Assembly: GCA_900767375.1 (NCBI GenBank)
Contig: CAAFYX010000024.1
Coordinates: forward strand, 1 to 41,429
DNA from: Rikenellaceae bacterium
GTDB taxonomy: Bacteria; Bacteroidota; Bacteroidia; Bacteroidales; UBA932
Direction: 5' to 3'
DNA: 41,429 nt
The notes beneath the pieces are model-generated. The model saw only the letters and a list, made by a program, of their open reading frames with translations, was not told the DNA's origin and made no database searches. This document shows positions 17,798-25,835 of the stretch, in pieces (the first letter of the stretch is position 1; each line of letters begins with the position of its first letter). The position numbers and the translations under genes are program-made.

Positions 17798-18973
17798 ATG
17801 GGCAAGAAGGTTTTTGTATCCGGTTGTTACGATCTGCTCCACAGCGGCCATGTGGAGTTCTTCCGCCAGGCCGCCCAGTACGGGGACCTTTATGTCGGTA
17901 TAGGCTCCGACAGCACCATCCTCCATTACAAGAACCACAGGACCATTTACTCCGAGCAGGAGCGTCTCTTCATGGTCCGCAGCATCAAATATGTCAAGGA
18001 GGCGTATATCAACGCCGGTGACGGCATACTGGACTTTCTCCCTACCCTCGACATCGTCAAGCCGGACATCCTCGTCGTCAACTCCGACGGCGGTTCCGAG
18101 CAGAAGCGCAAGGTCTGCGAGGAGCGCGGGATGGAATATATCGTCCTGGACCGCGTACCGCAGCCAGGACTGGAAGCCCGCTCCTCGACTGAACTTAAGA
18201 AGACTCCCTGCCAGCTTCCGACCCGTCTGGATCTGGCCGGCACATGGATAGACCAGCCGTATGTGAGCTGCTTCGCTCCGGGCTGGGCCATAACCGTTTC
18301 GCTGGAGCCGTCGTTCGAGATCCGGGAGCGCTGCGGCCTGTCCACTTCCACGAGGAACGTCATCAGGCGCATATGGCCTTTCCAGCTTCCGAACATGAAT
18401 CCGGAAACCCTCGCCAGGCTGGTGTTCTGTTTTGAGAACAACCCGGAGCGTGAGGACGGTATAGTCAGCGGCGCCCAGGATGCCATCGGTATCTGCGTTC
18501 CAGGGCTGTGCAGGCATTATTATGACAATCATTTCTGGCCGGAGAGGATCGAGACCTGCGAGGACGAGAACATCCTCCAATGGCTCGAGTCGCATCTCTG
18601 CATGATCCCTCTCGACCCGCGTCCGCAGGACTGCAACGTCCTCGAGGGCAAGGACATCACCGCTCCTAAGGTGGAGGCGCTCGCTTCAGCGGCGGCAAGC
18701 TGCTGGTCGGCGATATTGTCAATGGACCTGGCCGCTTTCGCGGCAATGTACAAGGCCTCTTTCGAGGCGCAGGTGGCGATGTTCCCGGCGATGGTCGATG
18801 CCAAGGTGGCCGCGGCCATCGGGGTCTGGTCCGCAGTGCCGGGAGTGCTGGCCTGGAAGCTTCCGGGGGCCGGTGGCGGCGGCTACCTTGCCTTGGTCGT
18901 TGATGATTCCGGGCAGTTCGTTTCCGCCCATCCCGAGGCCATTGCGCTTAGAATCCGCAGAAGCGGCCTTTAA
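17798..18973 (+). CDS. Cytidylyltransferase fused to a GHMP-kinase-like domain
   Basis: Two-domain protein of 391 residues. Residues about 4-135 form a nucleotidyltransferase domain of the glycerol-3-phosphate cytidylyltransferase/HldE type, with HSGH at 15-18 and an SST motif near 128-132 in place of the usual ISTTKI block. Residues about 140-391 resemble GHMP kinases of the heptose-kinase kind: a start LPTRLDLAGTWIDQP, a GAQDAIG segment like their QDQ block, and a C-terminal GAGGGGYLALV. The central ATP-binding PxxxGLGSSS motif is not visible, so this half may bind a sugar without phosphorylating it. Substrate unknown. Context (rfbA, rfbB, exporter) points to an activated sugar or polyol for a surface glycan. 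Confidence 0.8.
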   Translation: MGKKVFVSGCYDLLHSGHVEFFRQAAQYGDLYVGIGSDSTILHYKNHRTIYSEQERLFMVRSIKYVKEAYINAGDGILDFLPTLDIVKPDILVVNSDGGSEQKRKVCEERGMEYIVLDRVPQPGLEARSSTELKKTPCQLPTRLDLAGTWIDQPYVSCFAPGWAITVSLEPSFEIRERCGLSTSTRNVIRRIWPFQLPNMNPETLARLVFCFENNPEREDGIVSGAQDAIGICVPGLCRHYYDNHFWPERIETCEDENILQWLESHLCMIPLDPRPQDCNVLEGKDITAPKVEALASAAASCWSAILSMDLAAFAAMYKASFEAQVAMFPAMVDAKVAAAIGVWSAVPGVLAWKLPGAGGGGYLALVVDDSGQFVSAHPEAIALRIRRSGL

Positions 18974-18985
18974 TTGGTATTGATA

Positions 18986-20173
18986 ATGAAAAAGGGGCTG
19001 CTGGCGCTGGCGTTCGGGACTTTCGGTCTGGGTGTGACCGAGTTTGTGATGATGGGGATTCTGCCTTATCTGGCAGCGGATTTCCATGTGAGCATAGTCG
19101 AGGCGGGGCATCTGATTTCCGCCTATGCGCTGGGTGTATGCGTGGGCGCTCCTCTGATAGCCGTTTTCGCCAGGAAACTGCCCCTCAAGAAGATTCTGTA
19201 TATCCTTATGGGCATCAGTACCGTGGCTGCGCTGGGGCTGGCCACATGCCCCGTTCCTGCTGACGGGGGGAGCAAGTGGCAGTTCTATCTGATGTTCCTG
19301 TGGCGTTTTCTTGCCGGAACACCTCACGGAGCTTTCTTCGGCACTGCGGCCATAGTCTCCGACAGGATGACGAAAGGGGAGAACGCTGTGTTCGCCGTAG
19401 CCATAACCAACTCCGGTATGACAGTGGCGAATCTTATCGGCAATCCCTTCTGTACGTGGATCACTGCAGCGTTCAGCTGGCGCTATATCTTCCTTTTCAC
19501 CACTTTCTGGAACATCCTGACCTGGATATGCATCATCCGGTGGATACCACGGATGGATGCTTTGCCTGACAAGGGCCTGAAGGACGAGTTCCGTTTCCTC
19601 AAGTCCCCGGCGCCGTGGATCATTTTCCTTTGCACTGCCCTGGGTAATGCCGGAGTGTTCTGCTGGTACAGCTACATCTCCCCGACGATGACCGACCTTG
19701 CCGGGTTCCCGGAGGCGATGATGACACTGATAATGGTGCTGGCGGGCGCCGGAATGGTGGTCGGAAACCTCACCGGAGGCCGTTTGTCCGATAAATACGG
19801 TCCGGCGCATACAGGCCGCGGAATCGAAATCGCCATCTGCCTTACGCTGATAATGATTGCTTTCACCACGCATCTGAAGTGGTGCGCTATCCCGCTGATG
19901 ATATTCTGCACCGCCTGCCTTTTCGCCGTTTCGTCACCGCAGCAGATGCTGCTCCTGCGGTTCAGCAGAGGTGGCGAGCTTATGGGGGGTGCTATGGTGC
20001 AGATAGGGTTCAATCTGGGCAATGCCATCGGCGCCTGGGCCGGGGGACTGCCGATCATTGAGTCGGTTCCTTTCACTTATCATTTTCCGGCGGCTGTCGG
20101 GGCGGCTTTCGCCGCCGGGGGAGTGCTGTGCTATTTCATCCTCTGCCGCCTCTATGAGCCGCGGACGGCTTAG
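18986..20173 (+). CDS. MFS transporter, DHA1/AraJ-like
   Basis: Proton-coupled inner-membrane transporter with about twelve hydrophobic helices in 395 residues. The first helix (GLLALAFGTFGLGVTEFVMM) with the TEFVMMGILP motif is typical of the DHA1 sugar-efflux branch (AraJ/SotB). The loop 2-3 basic motif is present in short form (ARKLPLKK), and a second one (GGRLSDKYG) follows in the C-terminal half. The ATG at 18986 is preferred over a TTG at 18974 that abuts the previous stop. It ends in a 4-nt convergent overlap (TTAG) with the nucleotidyltransferase gene on the other strand. Substrate cannot be read. Confidence 0.88.
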   Translation: MKKGLLALAFGTFGLGVTEFVMMGILPYLAADFHVSIVEAGHLISAYALGVCVGAPLIAVFARKLPLKKILYILMGISTVAALGLATCPVPADGGSKWQFYLMFLWRFLAGTPHGAFFGTAAIVSDRMTKGENAVFAVAITNSGMTVANLIGNPFCTWITAAFSWRYIFLFTTFWNILTWICIIRWIPRMDALPDKGLKDEFRFLKSPAPWIIFLCTALGNAGVFCWYSYISPTMTDLAGFPEAMMTLIMVLAGAGMVVGNLTGGRLSDKYGPAHTGRGIEIAICLTLIMIAFTTHLKWCAIPLMIFCTACLFAVSSPQQMLLLRFSRGGELMGGAMVQIGFNLGNAIGAWAGGLPIIESVPFTYHFPAAVGAAFAAGGVLCYFILCRLYEPRTA

Positions 20174-21237
20174 TCGTCGAACTGTTTCTTCCAGATGAAC
20201 TGCCAGGCCTTGAAGCCTGGGGCGAATAATACCTCCAATGGGGCGAAACCGGCAAATCTTGCCAGGCGGGACATCCTGATGGCAGCTCTTCGGAGCAGGG
20301 ATTTACCATATACTGTCTTGTTCCTCCTGTCGAATTTTCCGAAATTCCCGGACAGTGAAACCTCATTCAGGATGAATTGTCCGTTTTTTTCATCAGGCTT
20401 GTACAGAAGCCGTTCTTCCTCCAGGCCGAAAAGGTCCTTGAGAACATACATCACCGCTTCTGTACAGCGTCTGAGCCCTAGTTTCTCAAGTGTTTCCCTG
20501 ACTTCTGAACTTCCGCTTTCCGACAGGTTTTCAAGAATGAAATACATATCCATGAACTGGCGGAGTCCGACACCTTCGTGGAGAATATGCCTGTAGATAT
20601 GGACAATGCAGTGGACGGCACTGAACTCAATCGTAGGAACGGAAACTCCGAGTCCCTCGTCCAGGCTGCGGCTCTGCTTTTCGAAACTGCTCCTGTAATA
20701 CTTCTGCAGCTTTCTGTTCGCGAACGGGCCGTTCATCCAGGACGGAGTGAAATGCACTTCCACTTTCACATCGGGGAAAATGTCCGCTTCGCAATGATGG
20801 TATACAACATCCTTTACGGTCCATCTGCTCCTGAGAAATGAAACGATGTCTTTCCTGTCTCCTTCGATCCATATGTCGATGTCCCCGCTCTGTCTGCGGG
20901 ACGGGTCAGGATAATATCCGGCCGTACCGATGCCTTTCAGGATGCAGTGTCTGAATCCTGCTTGTTCCAGCATTCCGCACAACTCCTGGGCTCTGGATAC
21001 TGTCAGCGTGTAGTTCCGGCGTATCTTTTCGTCCATGAGCGCCCATCTGGAGTAGACTCCCAGCGGCAGCCCGGACTCTATCGGTATCCTGTCGACCACG
21101 GGGAAGGTTACTCCGACAACGGACTGCTTGGCGGCGTCCTTGAGGAGTGCGGCCCATTCATCCGCTCCCGGAGCGGAGCTGAACGGGACGCCGTCGCTGA
21201 CGGCACAGCGTATCAGTTCCTTGAACAGGTCGTTCAC
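20170..21237 (-). CDS. Nucleotidyltransferase family protein (NTP_transf_5-like)
   Basis: The 355-residue product looks like the uncharacterised nucleotidyltransferase family found near capsule and exopolysaccharide genes. The core motif is at about residues 98-125: LKGIGTAGYYPDPSRRQSGDIDIW, whose GDIDIW part carries the two metal-binding Asp (written here in pieces of the same block). A second conserved block is HCEADIFPDVKVEVHF. It begins with GTG at 21237, 15 nt after the export gene ends, so the two are co-transcribed. The biochemical role is unknown; modification of a carrier or glycan is a guess from context. Confidence 0.8.
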   Translation of the reverse strand: MNDLFKELIRCAVSDGVPFSSAPGADEWAALLKDAAKQSVVGVTFPVVDRIPIESGLPLGVYSRWALMDEKIRRNYTLTVSRAQELCGMLEQAGFRHCILKGIGTAGYYPDPSRRQSGDIDIWIEGDRKDIVSFLRSRWTVKDVVYHHCEADIFPDVKVEVHFTPSWMNGPFANRKLQKYYRSSFEKQSRSLDEGLGVSVPTIEFSAVHCIVHIYRHILHEGVGLRQFMDMYFILENLSESGSSEVRETLEKLGLRRCTEAVMYVLKDLFGLEEERLLYKPDEKNGQFILNEVSLSGNFGKFDRRNKTVYGKSLLRRAAIRMSRLARFAGFAPLEVLFAPGFKAWQFIWKKQFDD

Positions 21238-21252
21238 TGCTTTTGATGCTGA

Positions 21253-23724
21253 TTACTGTTGTGAGTTCTTTATCAGTGAGGCGATCGTGATGATCATCGT
21301 ACTGAGTGATGCGGCGCTTGAGCCTATGCTCAGAATCTCGCTCATGCTCATCCTCTCGCGCTCAGGCTTGGTAGGAACGACGATCTCGCATCCCGGTCTG
21401 ACTTTAGCGAGGAGTCCCGTCGCCACCTTTCCGTTCATATAGATGACATAGACCTTGGACCTTCGTGCTTTGTCGGTATATCCTCCCGCCTGGTGGACGT
21501 AATACTTCACATTCTTGGTATGGATGTAGTGCACAGTGTTAGGATACAGGACTTCTCCCTGGATTCGTACTGTGGAAGTCATTTCAGGGATGACGAGCTC
21601 GTCACCGTCCTTCAGCTCGATGTCATACTGTGAGCCAGGGTTTGCAAGCGCCTTGTCAAGCTCGAGGCCGACCGTATAAAGTTCTGAGACCTTCAGCTTG
21701 TCCACAATGGTCGAATCCTTGTCGATGTTCTGCATTGCCATCCTGCCCATTGCGATGCGGACATTCCTCTCGTACTGGGAGATCTGTCTCTTGAGAAGCG
21801 CCCCCTGGACATTGGCGAACGGAGTCGGACCTCCGGCACGTTTGATGAGGTCGGAAAGCCTGTCATTGTTTGTGGTCAGGGTGTATTGTCCCGGGAATGT
21901 GACTTCACCAGTGATATTGATGTTCTTCTGCTCGATGTAGGAAGGGCTTTTGCGGATTGACACTACGTCATTAGGCATAAGGGTGAAATTAGGTGTTCCG
22001 TCCACTATCAGCCCATCCTTGATGTTGAAGGAAAAAACCTGTGCTATCGTATCCTGGGCGGATGTTGCGCCTGGATCGTCGATACGGCGTCCTACATCGA
22101 CCTTGGCCGTCGATGCTCCTTCCGAGAGGCCTCCGGCCAGAAGGATAAGGTCTTCTACGGACATGTTCTCAGCGTATTCATAAGGTCCTGGACTCTGGAC
22201 ATATCCGTAAATGATGATGTCACCCTTCTTTTCGATTTCCCTTACGTCCGAGATGATCACCACATCATTCTTCTTCAGAAGGATGTCTGACGAAGTCCCG
22301 TCAAGGACACAGCTGACGGAGAATGCAAGGATCTCGTTTGTCCTGTCCGCCTTCTCCCTGACTATCTGGGCTCTGGACATATAGGCATTGTCCATCACGC
22401 CGGCATGCTCAAGAAGCTGTTTGACAGTGGCTATTTCACGCCCTATCTCGTATTTCCCGGGATGATATACTTCTCCTCGTATTTCGACCGAGTTCGAATA
22501 GCCCATCCTTCCTGTGGACACTCCTACAGTGATGGCATCACCGTCGTTGAGGACGAAACTGCCGATGTCGCTGTCATTAAGAGTGAAAACCATCTTCTGC
22601 CTTCCGGAAAGTCTCTCCACCGTAACATCGTCCTTGAATGCATCGCTGGAGAATCCTCCGGCGTAGCTGATGAGGTCGCTGATCCTGTCATCCGGCTTCA
22701 GCTCGTAATACATCGGCCTTCTGACTCCGCCCTCTGCACTGACAAGGGTCGTATATGTCGGAACGTGGATGAAATCATCTTCCTTGAGGGTGATGTTCTG
22801 GCTGCTCCTGCCATTGAACAGATATTCATAGAGGTCCACGGAAGCGATCTCTTCTCCTCCTCGGATGACCTTGACGTTTCTCATGGAACCGATGTCGGTG
22901 ATTCCTCCTGCGGTGTAAAGGGCGTTGAACACAGTCGAGAATGAACTGAGCCTGTATGTGCCCTGGGCCACGACCTCTCCGGTAATGTGGACCTGGATGG
23001 TCCTGATCTTTCCGAGTGTTACACTGATATCAGAGGCTTTTCCTTCCACGCCGGAATAAACATTCCTGAACGCCTTGCGGATTTTCTCCCTGGCCTGTTT
23101 GATAGTCAGGCCGCTGAGATAGACGGGACCCACCTGTGATACCATGATGCGTCCTTCAGGGCTGATGGTTTGGGAAATGGACGCTTCGTTCATGCCCCAT
23201 ACATCGATTATTATCTGGTCTCCTGGCCCGAGGACGTAATCCTCCGGTGTGGCTGCATTCTGATTAGGCTCGAAGGAAAGGGGCCCTTTGGCGAACAGGT
23301 CGTGCCCATAGATGCGTTTCTTTCCATCACTTGTCAGCAGCGGATTCTCCTTGGCTATACTGTCCGTGGCCGGGACAGGACCTCTCAGATCGCGGCTCTG
23401 CTCAGCTTCATCTTCACGCAGGTCCTCATCGGAAAAACGTGAACGCTCCCTGCTGGCATCGTCAAGCTTGTTGGTCGGGTTGATGCCGGCAGTGAAGGTA
23501 GTGGTGGTCTTCTTTCCGGTCTTGTATGTGTTGAGAAGCCTCTGAAGCTGTGAGGTGGAGACTCCCTTTGCCATGAGCTCGGTCCCGAGCATCGTCTCGG
23601 ACTTGCCGGCTGCGACTCCTTCGGTGATATATTTGATGATGGCCGCATCGGACATCTGCGCTCTTGCGCAGAAAGACGATATGCAGAAAATGGAAAGGAC
23701 CAGTATGAGAAGTTTCTTTGCCAT
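21253..23724 (-). CDS. Wza-like polysaccharide export protein with six SLBB domains
   Basis: Outer-membrane channel component for capsule or exopolysaccharide export. The 823-residue product has a signal peptide (1-22), a variable acidic linker, the Poly_export domain starting with DYVLGPGDQIIIDVWG at about residue 162, and then six SLBB repeats, each recognisable by a V-x-G-x-V/Y start and an AGG motif. A C-terminal hydrophobic helix (last 30 residues) is present. It lacks an obvious lipobox cysteine after the signal peptide. A Wzc-type tyrosine kinase, the usual partner, is not adjacent. A TATATTTG box lies 22-29 nt upstream of the ATG. Confidence 0.93.
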   Translation of the reverse strand: MAKKLLILVLSIFCISSFCARAQMSDAAIIKYITEGVAAGKSETMLGTELMAKGVSTSQLQRLLNTYKTGKKTTTTFTAGINPTNKLDDASRERSRFSDEDLREDEAEQSRDLRGPVPATDSIAKENPLLTSDGKKRIYGHDLFAKGPLSFEPNQNAATPEDYVLGPGDQIIIDVWGMNEASISQTISPEGRIMVSQVGPVYLSGLTIKQAREKIRKAFRNVYSGVEGKASDISVTLGKIRTIQVHITGEVVAQGTYRLSSFSTVFNALYTAGGITDIGSMRNVKVIRGGEEIASVDLYEYLFNGRSSQNITLKEDDFIHVPTYTTLVSAEGGVRRPMYYELKPDDRISDLISYAGGFSSDAFKDDVTVERLSGRQKMVFTLNDSDIGSFVLNDGDAITVGVSTGRMGYSNSVEIRGEVYHPGKYEIGREIATVKQLLEHAGVMDNAYMSRAQIVREKADRTNEILAFSVSCVLDGTSSDILLKKNDVVIISDVREIEKKGDIIIYGYVQSPGPYEYAENMSVEDLILLAGGLSEGASTAKVDVGRRIDDPGATSAQDTIAQVFSFNIKDGLIVDGTPNFTLMPNDVVSIRKSPSYIEQKNINITGEVTFPGQYTLTTNNDRLSDLIKRAGGPTPFANVQGALLKRQISQYERNVRIAMGRMAMQNIDKDSTIVDKLKVSELYTVGLELDKALANPGSQYDIELKDGDELVIPEMTSTVRIQGEVLYPNTVHYIHTKNVKYYVHQAGGYTDKARRSKVYVIYMNGKVATGLLAKVRPGCEIVVPTKPERERMSMSEILSIGSSAASLSTMIITIASLIKNSQQ

Positions 23725-23745
23725 AGGTATATATGCTTATTCAGA

Positions 23746-23753
23746 CAAATATA
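23746..23753 (-). promoter_or_regulatory. Possible -7 box for the export operon
   Basis: The minus strand reads TATATTTG, matching TAnnTTTG, and would start transcription about 15 nt before the ATG at 23724. No TTTG at 19-21 nt upstream. Confidence 0.4.
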
Positions 23754-23804
23754 GTATAAAACTTCCAATACCGGTCCTTTTCGAAGGTATTTTGTTCTAT
23801 CGGG

Positions 23805-24296
23805 TCATTCCATGGCCTTGCTCAGGATTTTCTCCAGTTCGTTGCGGTCCATCACGCCTTCGATGCCGATGAATGTAGACTCGTCCTTATCGGTCACGTG
23901 CATGACCAGGGAATGGATCGTGTCCTTGGTCCCCACGGTGTAGAGCCTCATGGACTCGCCGCTGTCCTTTGCTTCCATCATCAGTTCGTAGTCGTCGGAG
24001 TCGATCAGTTTCCTGACCTCGGAGTTGAGCTTTTCCGAGATGCCGGTCCTCTCGCAGTTGATGAGGTAGAAGCCTTTCAGCGTCCTGATGACGCTGGAAA
24101 GGTTGACTTTCTGTCCGTTGTCCATGTCGACGTCAATGTCCGGCAGCCTGCCGATCATCCTGAACATCGATGGGGAGATGAATACGGCGCTCACTCCGTC
24201 CTCGTCTGAATATTTGTTGTATATCTCCCGGCTGCTCTGGGCGTGGGCGGTCATTGCAAGGAGAATGGTTGCTGCTATCGCTAATATCCGTTTCAT
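23805..24296 (-). CDS. DUF4252 protein, secreted
   Basis: A 163-residue protein with a signal peptide (MKRILAIAATILLAMTAHAQ) and a single DUF4252-like domain of unknown function, predicted to lie in the periplasm. It has the family pattern of a beta-alpha fold with FISPSMFRMI near residue 40, GFYLINCE near 74 and LVMHVTD towards the end. Last gene of a four-gene operon with an ECF sigma factor, 13 nt after the small membrane protein. The first gene of the same operon encodes a second, diverged DUF4252 protein. No enzyme motif is visible. Confidence 0.82.
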   Translation of the reverse strand: MKRILAIAATILLAMTAHAQSSREIYNKYSDEDGVSAVFISPSMFRMIGRLPDIDVDMDNGQKVNLSSVIRTLKGFYLINCERTGISEKLNSEVRKLIDSDDYELMMEAKDSGESMRLYTVGTKDTIHSLVMHVTDKDESTFIGIEGVMDRNELEKILSKAME

Positions 24297-24309
24297 ATTA
24301 TTCTTGGAA

Positions 24310-24678
24310 TTATTTTAAATTATAAGTTTGACTGTCGTTCACGATGCTTGTTTCCGCTACGTCCTGCATCTTGGTGGATATCAGGTCGAAAGCTTTCTCA
24401 AGCTGCGCGTAGGCCAGATAAGGGTCATCGAACGTGTCTTCCGGACGGGGCTCCTGACCGATGATTTCCATTCCGGCAAAGGCGCACAGGACTATGGAGG
24501 CTGCAATGCTGCAGACCGTTATCAGACGGCGCGTGTGTCCGGACCTGCCGTTGCTGACAAGCTCAAGGGTGTCCAGGGCGGTGCTTATGTCCTTGCGGAG
24601 GTTTTCCGGAACGGGGACGGATTTGTCTCCTGCGATTGCCGCAAGTTCCTCGAAGTTCATATCCTGTATATCTTTCAT
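24310..24678 (-). CDS. Small membrane protein, candidate anti-sigma factor
   Basis: A 122-residue protein with a cytoplasmic N-terminus of about 48 residues, one membrane helix (about residues 50-70) and a periplasmic tail of about 50 residues. The topology and 4-nt ATGA overlap with the upstream sigma gene are those of a membrane anti-sigma factor. I recognise no zinc-binding HxxxCxxC motif or FecR domain, so the assignment rests on position and topology only. The periplasmic tail could contact the DUF4252 proteins encoded on both sides. Confidence 0.7.
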   Translation of the reverse strand: MKDIQDMNFEELAAIAGDKSVPVPENLRKDISTALDTLELVSNGRSGHTRRLITVCSIAASIVLCAFAGMEIIGQEPRPEDTFDDPYLAYAQLEKAFDLISTKMQDVAETSIVNDSQTYNLK

Positions 24679-25163
24679 GATTCCTTAAGTTTTGATTTCA
24701 GTGTTTTCCTTGCCAGGCTCAGCTGGACTCTGGCGTTTATCTCACTCAATCCCATTTTCCGGGCTATCTCGTCATATTCCAGTCCTTCGAATATTCTCAG
24801 ACGGATGATTTCCCGTTGTTTCGGAGGAAGGTCCCCGATCAGCTGCCAGGTTCTGCGGAGCGTCTCTTTTTCTGCCATCGTCCTGTCCGGGGAACTGTCC
24901 GAAGCCATTTCAGGGAAATCGCTGGTGCTGACTTTCTTCCTGTTCCTTCTGATGCGGTCGATGCTCAGGTTCTTCACCAGGGTGTAACAGTATGCCTGGG
25001 GATTTGCGACGGCGTCAAGCTTGTCCTTCGAGTTCCAAAGCTTGATGTACAGGTCCTGCACGACATCCCTGGCGTCGTCCCCGTCTTCAAGGTAGTGGTA
25101 TGCTATCCTGTAGAGGCCGTCGCTGAGTGGCAGGAAACTGGCTTTGAACTCGTCGTGTGTCAT
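24675..25163 (-). CDS. ECF-type RNA polymerase sigma factor
   Basis: Sigma-70 family factor of 162 residues with only regions 2 and 4. Region 2 (about residues 5-75) contains DDARDVVQDLYIKLW, the core-binding segment, and region 2.4 with DRIRRNRKK. Region 4 (about 105-155) contains LPPKQREIIRLRIFEGLEYDEIA, whose helix-turn-helix reads the -35 region of target promoters. Its start overlaps the preceding DUF4252 stop by one base (TAATG) and its stop overlaps the next gene by four, so stoichiometric translation is likely. Target genes are unknown; such units often control themselves. Confidence 0.95.
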   Translation of the reverse strand: MTHDEFKASFLPLSDGLYRIAYHYLEDGDDARDVVQDLYIKLWNSKDKLDAVANPQAYCYTLVKNLSIDRIRRNRKKVSTSDFPEMASDSSPDRTMAEKETLRRTWQLIGDLPPKQREIIRLRIFEGLEYDEIARKMGLSEINARVQLSLARKTLKSKLKES

Positions 25164-25708
25164 TACTGTTCCATCAAGCCGGATATGGAATCCAGCGCCA
25201 AGGTACCTGAAAAGAGGATGAAGGCTCCGTCTTCGGGGGCGTGGATAAAGAAATCCTGAAGTGTACCTCCGTCTTCGGAAACGTTCCCATAAATCTTAAG
25301 TGATTCCCCGTCGTCCTTTATGTCGAACAGCAGGTTGTCTTCGTTCAGCACCCTGGCCATCTTCCTCAGGAAGCGGTCCTTGGTGTTGTCGTCGCAGTCG
25401 CTGTATTCGACTACCGTCAGCCTCTTGATTCCGGAGACCATATCTGCGATGGCCTTCTGCTCGGGATCGTCCTTGTCCATTGCTGCGGTAATCATGTGCT
25501 TGATCAGGCTGGTGCCGAAGCCTTTGATGTTCAGGATATTGAATCCTTCCGCGCTGTTGAAGTCCCGGATAATGCCCTCTACTGCCCCTTGCTTCTTGAT
25601 TCCGGCTGTTTCATATCTGCCGGACTCTGTAGTGGCGCTGCTGCTGCGGGCACAGGCCGCAAAAGGAATCAATGCGGAAATAAGGATGATAATGATGCTT
25701 TTTCTCAT
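25163..25708 (-). CDS. DUF4252 lipoprotein, first gene of sigma operon
   Basis: With the ATG at 25708 the product has 181 residues and a lipoprotein-type signal (LIPFAAC, Cys about residue 19), so it should be anchored in a membrane facing the periplasm. The rest resembles DUF4252, with ILNIKGFGTSLIK, MVSGIKRLTVVEYSDC and a C-terminal LFSGTLALDSISGLM. An in-frame upstream start at 25771 is less likely, as it lies within the divergent promoter region and lacks a signal peptide at its N-terminus. Function unknown; its position before the sigma factor suggests a sensor or the main regulated output. Confidence 0.82.
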   Translation of the reverse strand: MRKSIIIILISALIPFAACARSSSATTESGRYETAGIKKQGAVEGIIRDFNSAEGFNILNIKGFGTSLIKHMITAAMDKDDPEQKAIADMVSGIKRLTVVEYSDCDDNTKDRFLRKMARVLNEDNLLFDIKDDGESLKIYGNVSEDGGTLQDFFIHAPEDGAFILFSGTLALDSISGLMEQ

Positions 25709-25768
25709 ATTCTTGATTTTCAAACAACCTGAAGACGGATGATATGGATGTTTGTTAATCATCAAATA

Positions 25769-25776
25769 CAAAAATA
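25769..25776 (-). promoter_or_regulatory. Possible -7 box for the sigma/DUF4252 operon
   Basis: The minus strand reads TATTTTTG. No -33 TTTG is present, which fits an operon partly driven by its own ECF factor. It touches the -33 region of the divergent esterase promoter. Confidence 0.35.
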
Positions 25777-25808
25777 GTTGAATATATTTTAAAGAATACG
25801 TAATTTTG
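25777..25808 (+). promoter_or_regulatory. Promoter of the esterase-uronate cassette
   Basis: GTTG (25777-25780), 20 nt, TAATTTTG (25801-25808): one mismatch to the Bacteroidota consensus. Transcription near 25815 leaves a leader of about 20 nt before the ATG at 25836. Confidence 0.55.
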
Positions 25809-25835
25809 GAGAAATATCACTAATCCCCGATTGAT

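Noticed and set aside
16643..18595. 650-codon minus-strand open frame
   Set aside because: It lies opposite rfbB and the cytidylyltransferase fusion, which have clear motifs. Long antisense frames are expected in GC-rich coding DNA with few TA-rich codons.
23754..23804. Terminator between the DUF4252 operon and the export gene
   Set aside because: AATACC and GGTATT can pair around a 13-nt loop with an inner CCTT/AAGG helix, but there is no U-tract on the minus strand and the stem is weak.
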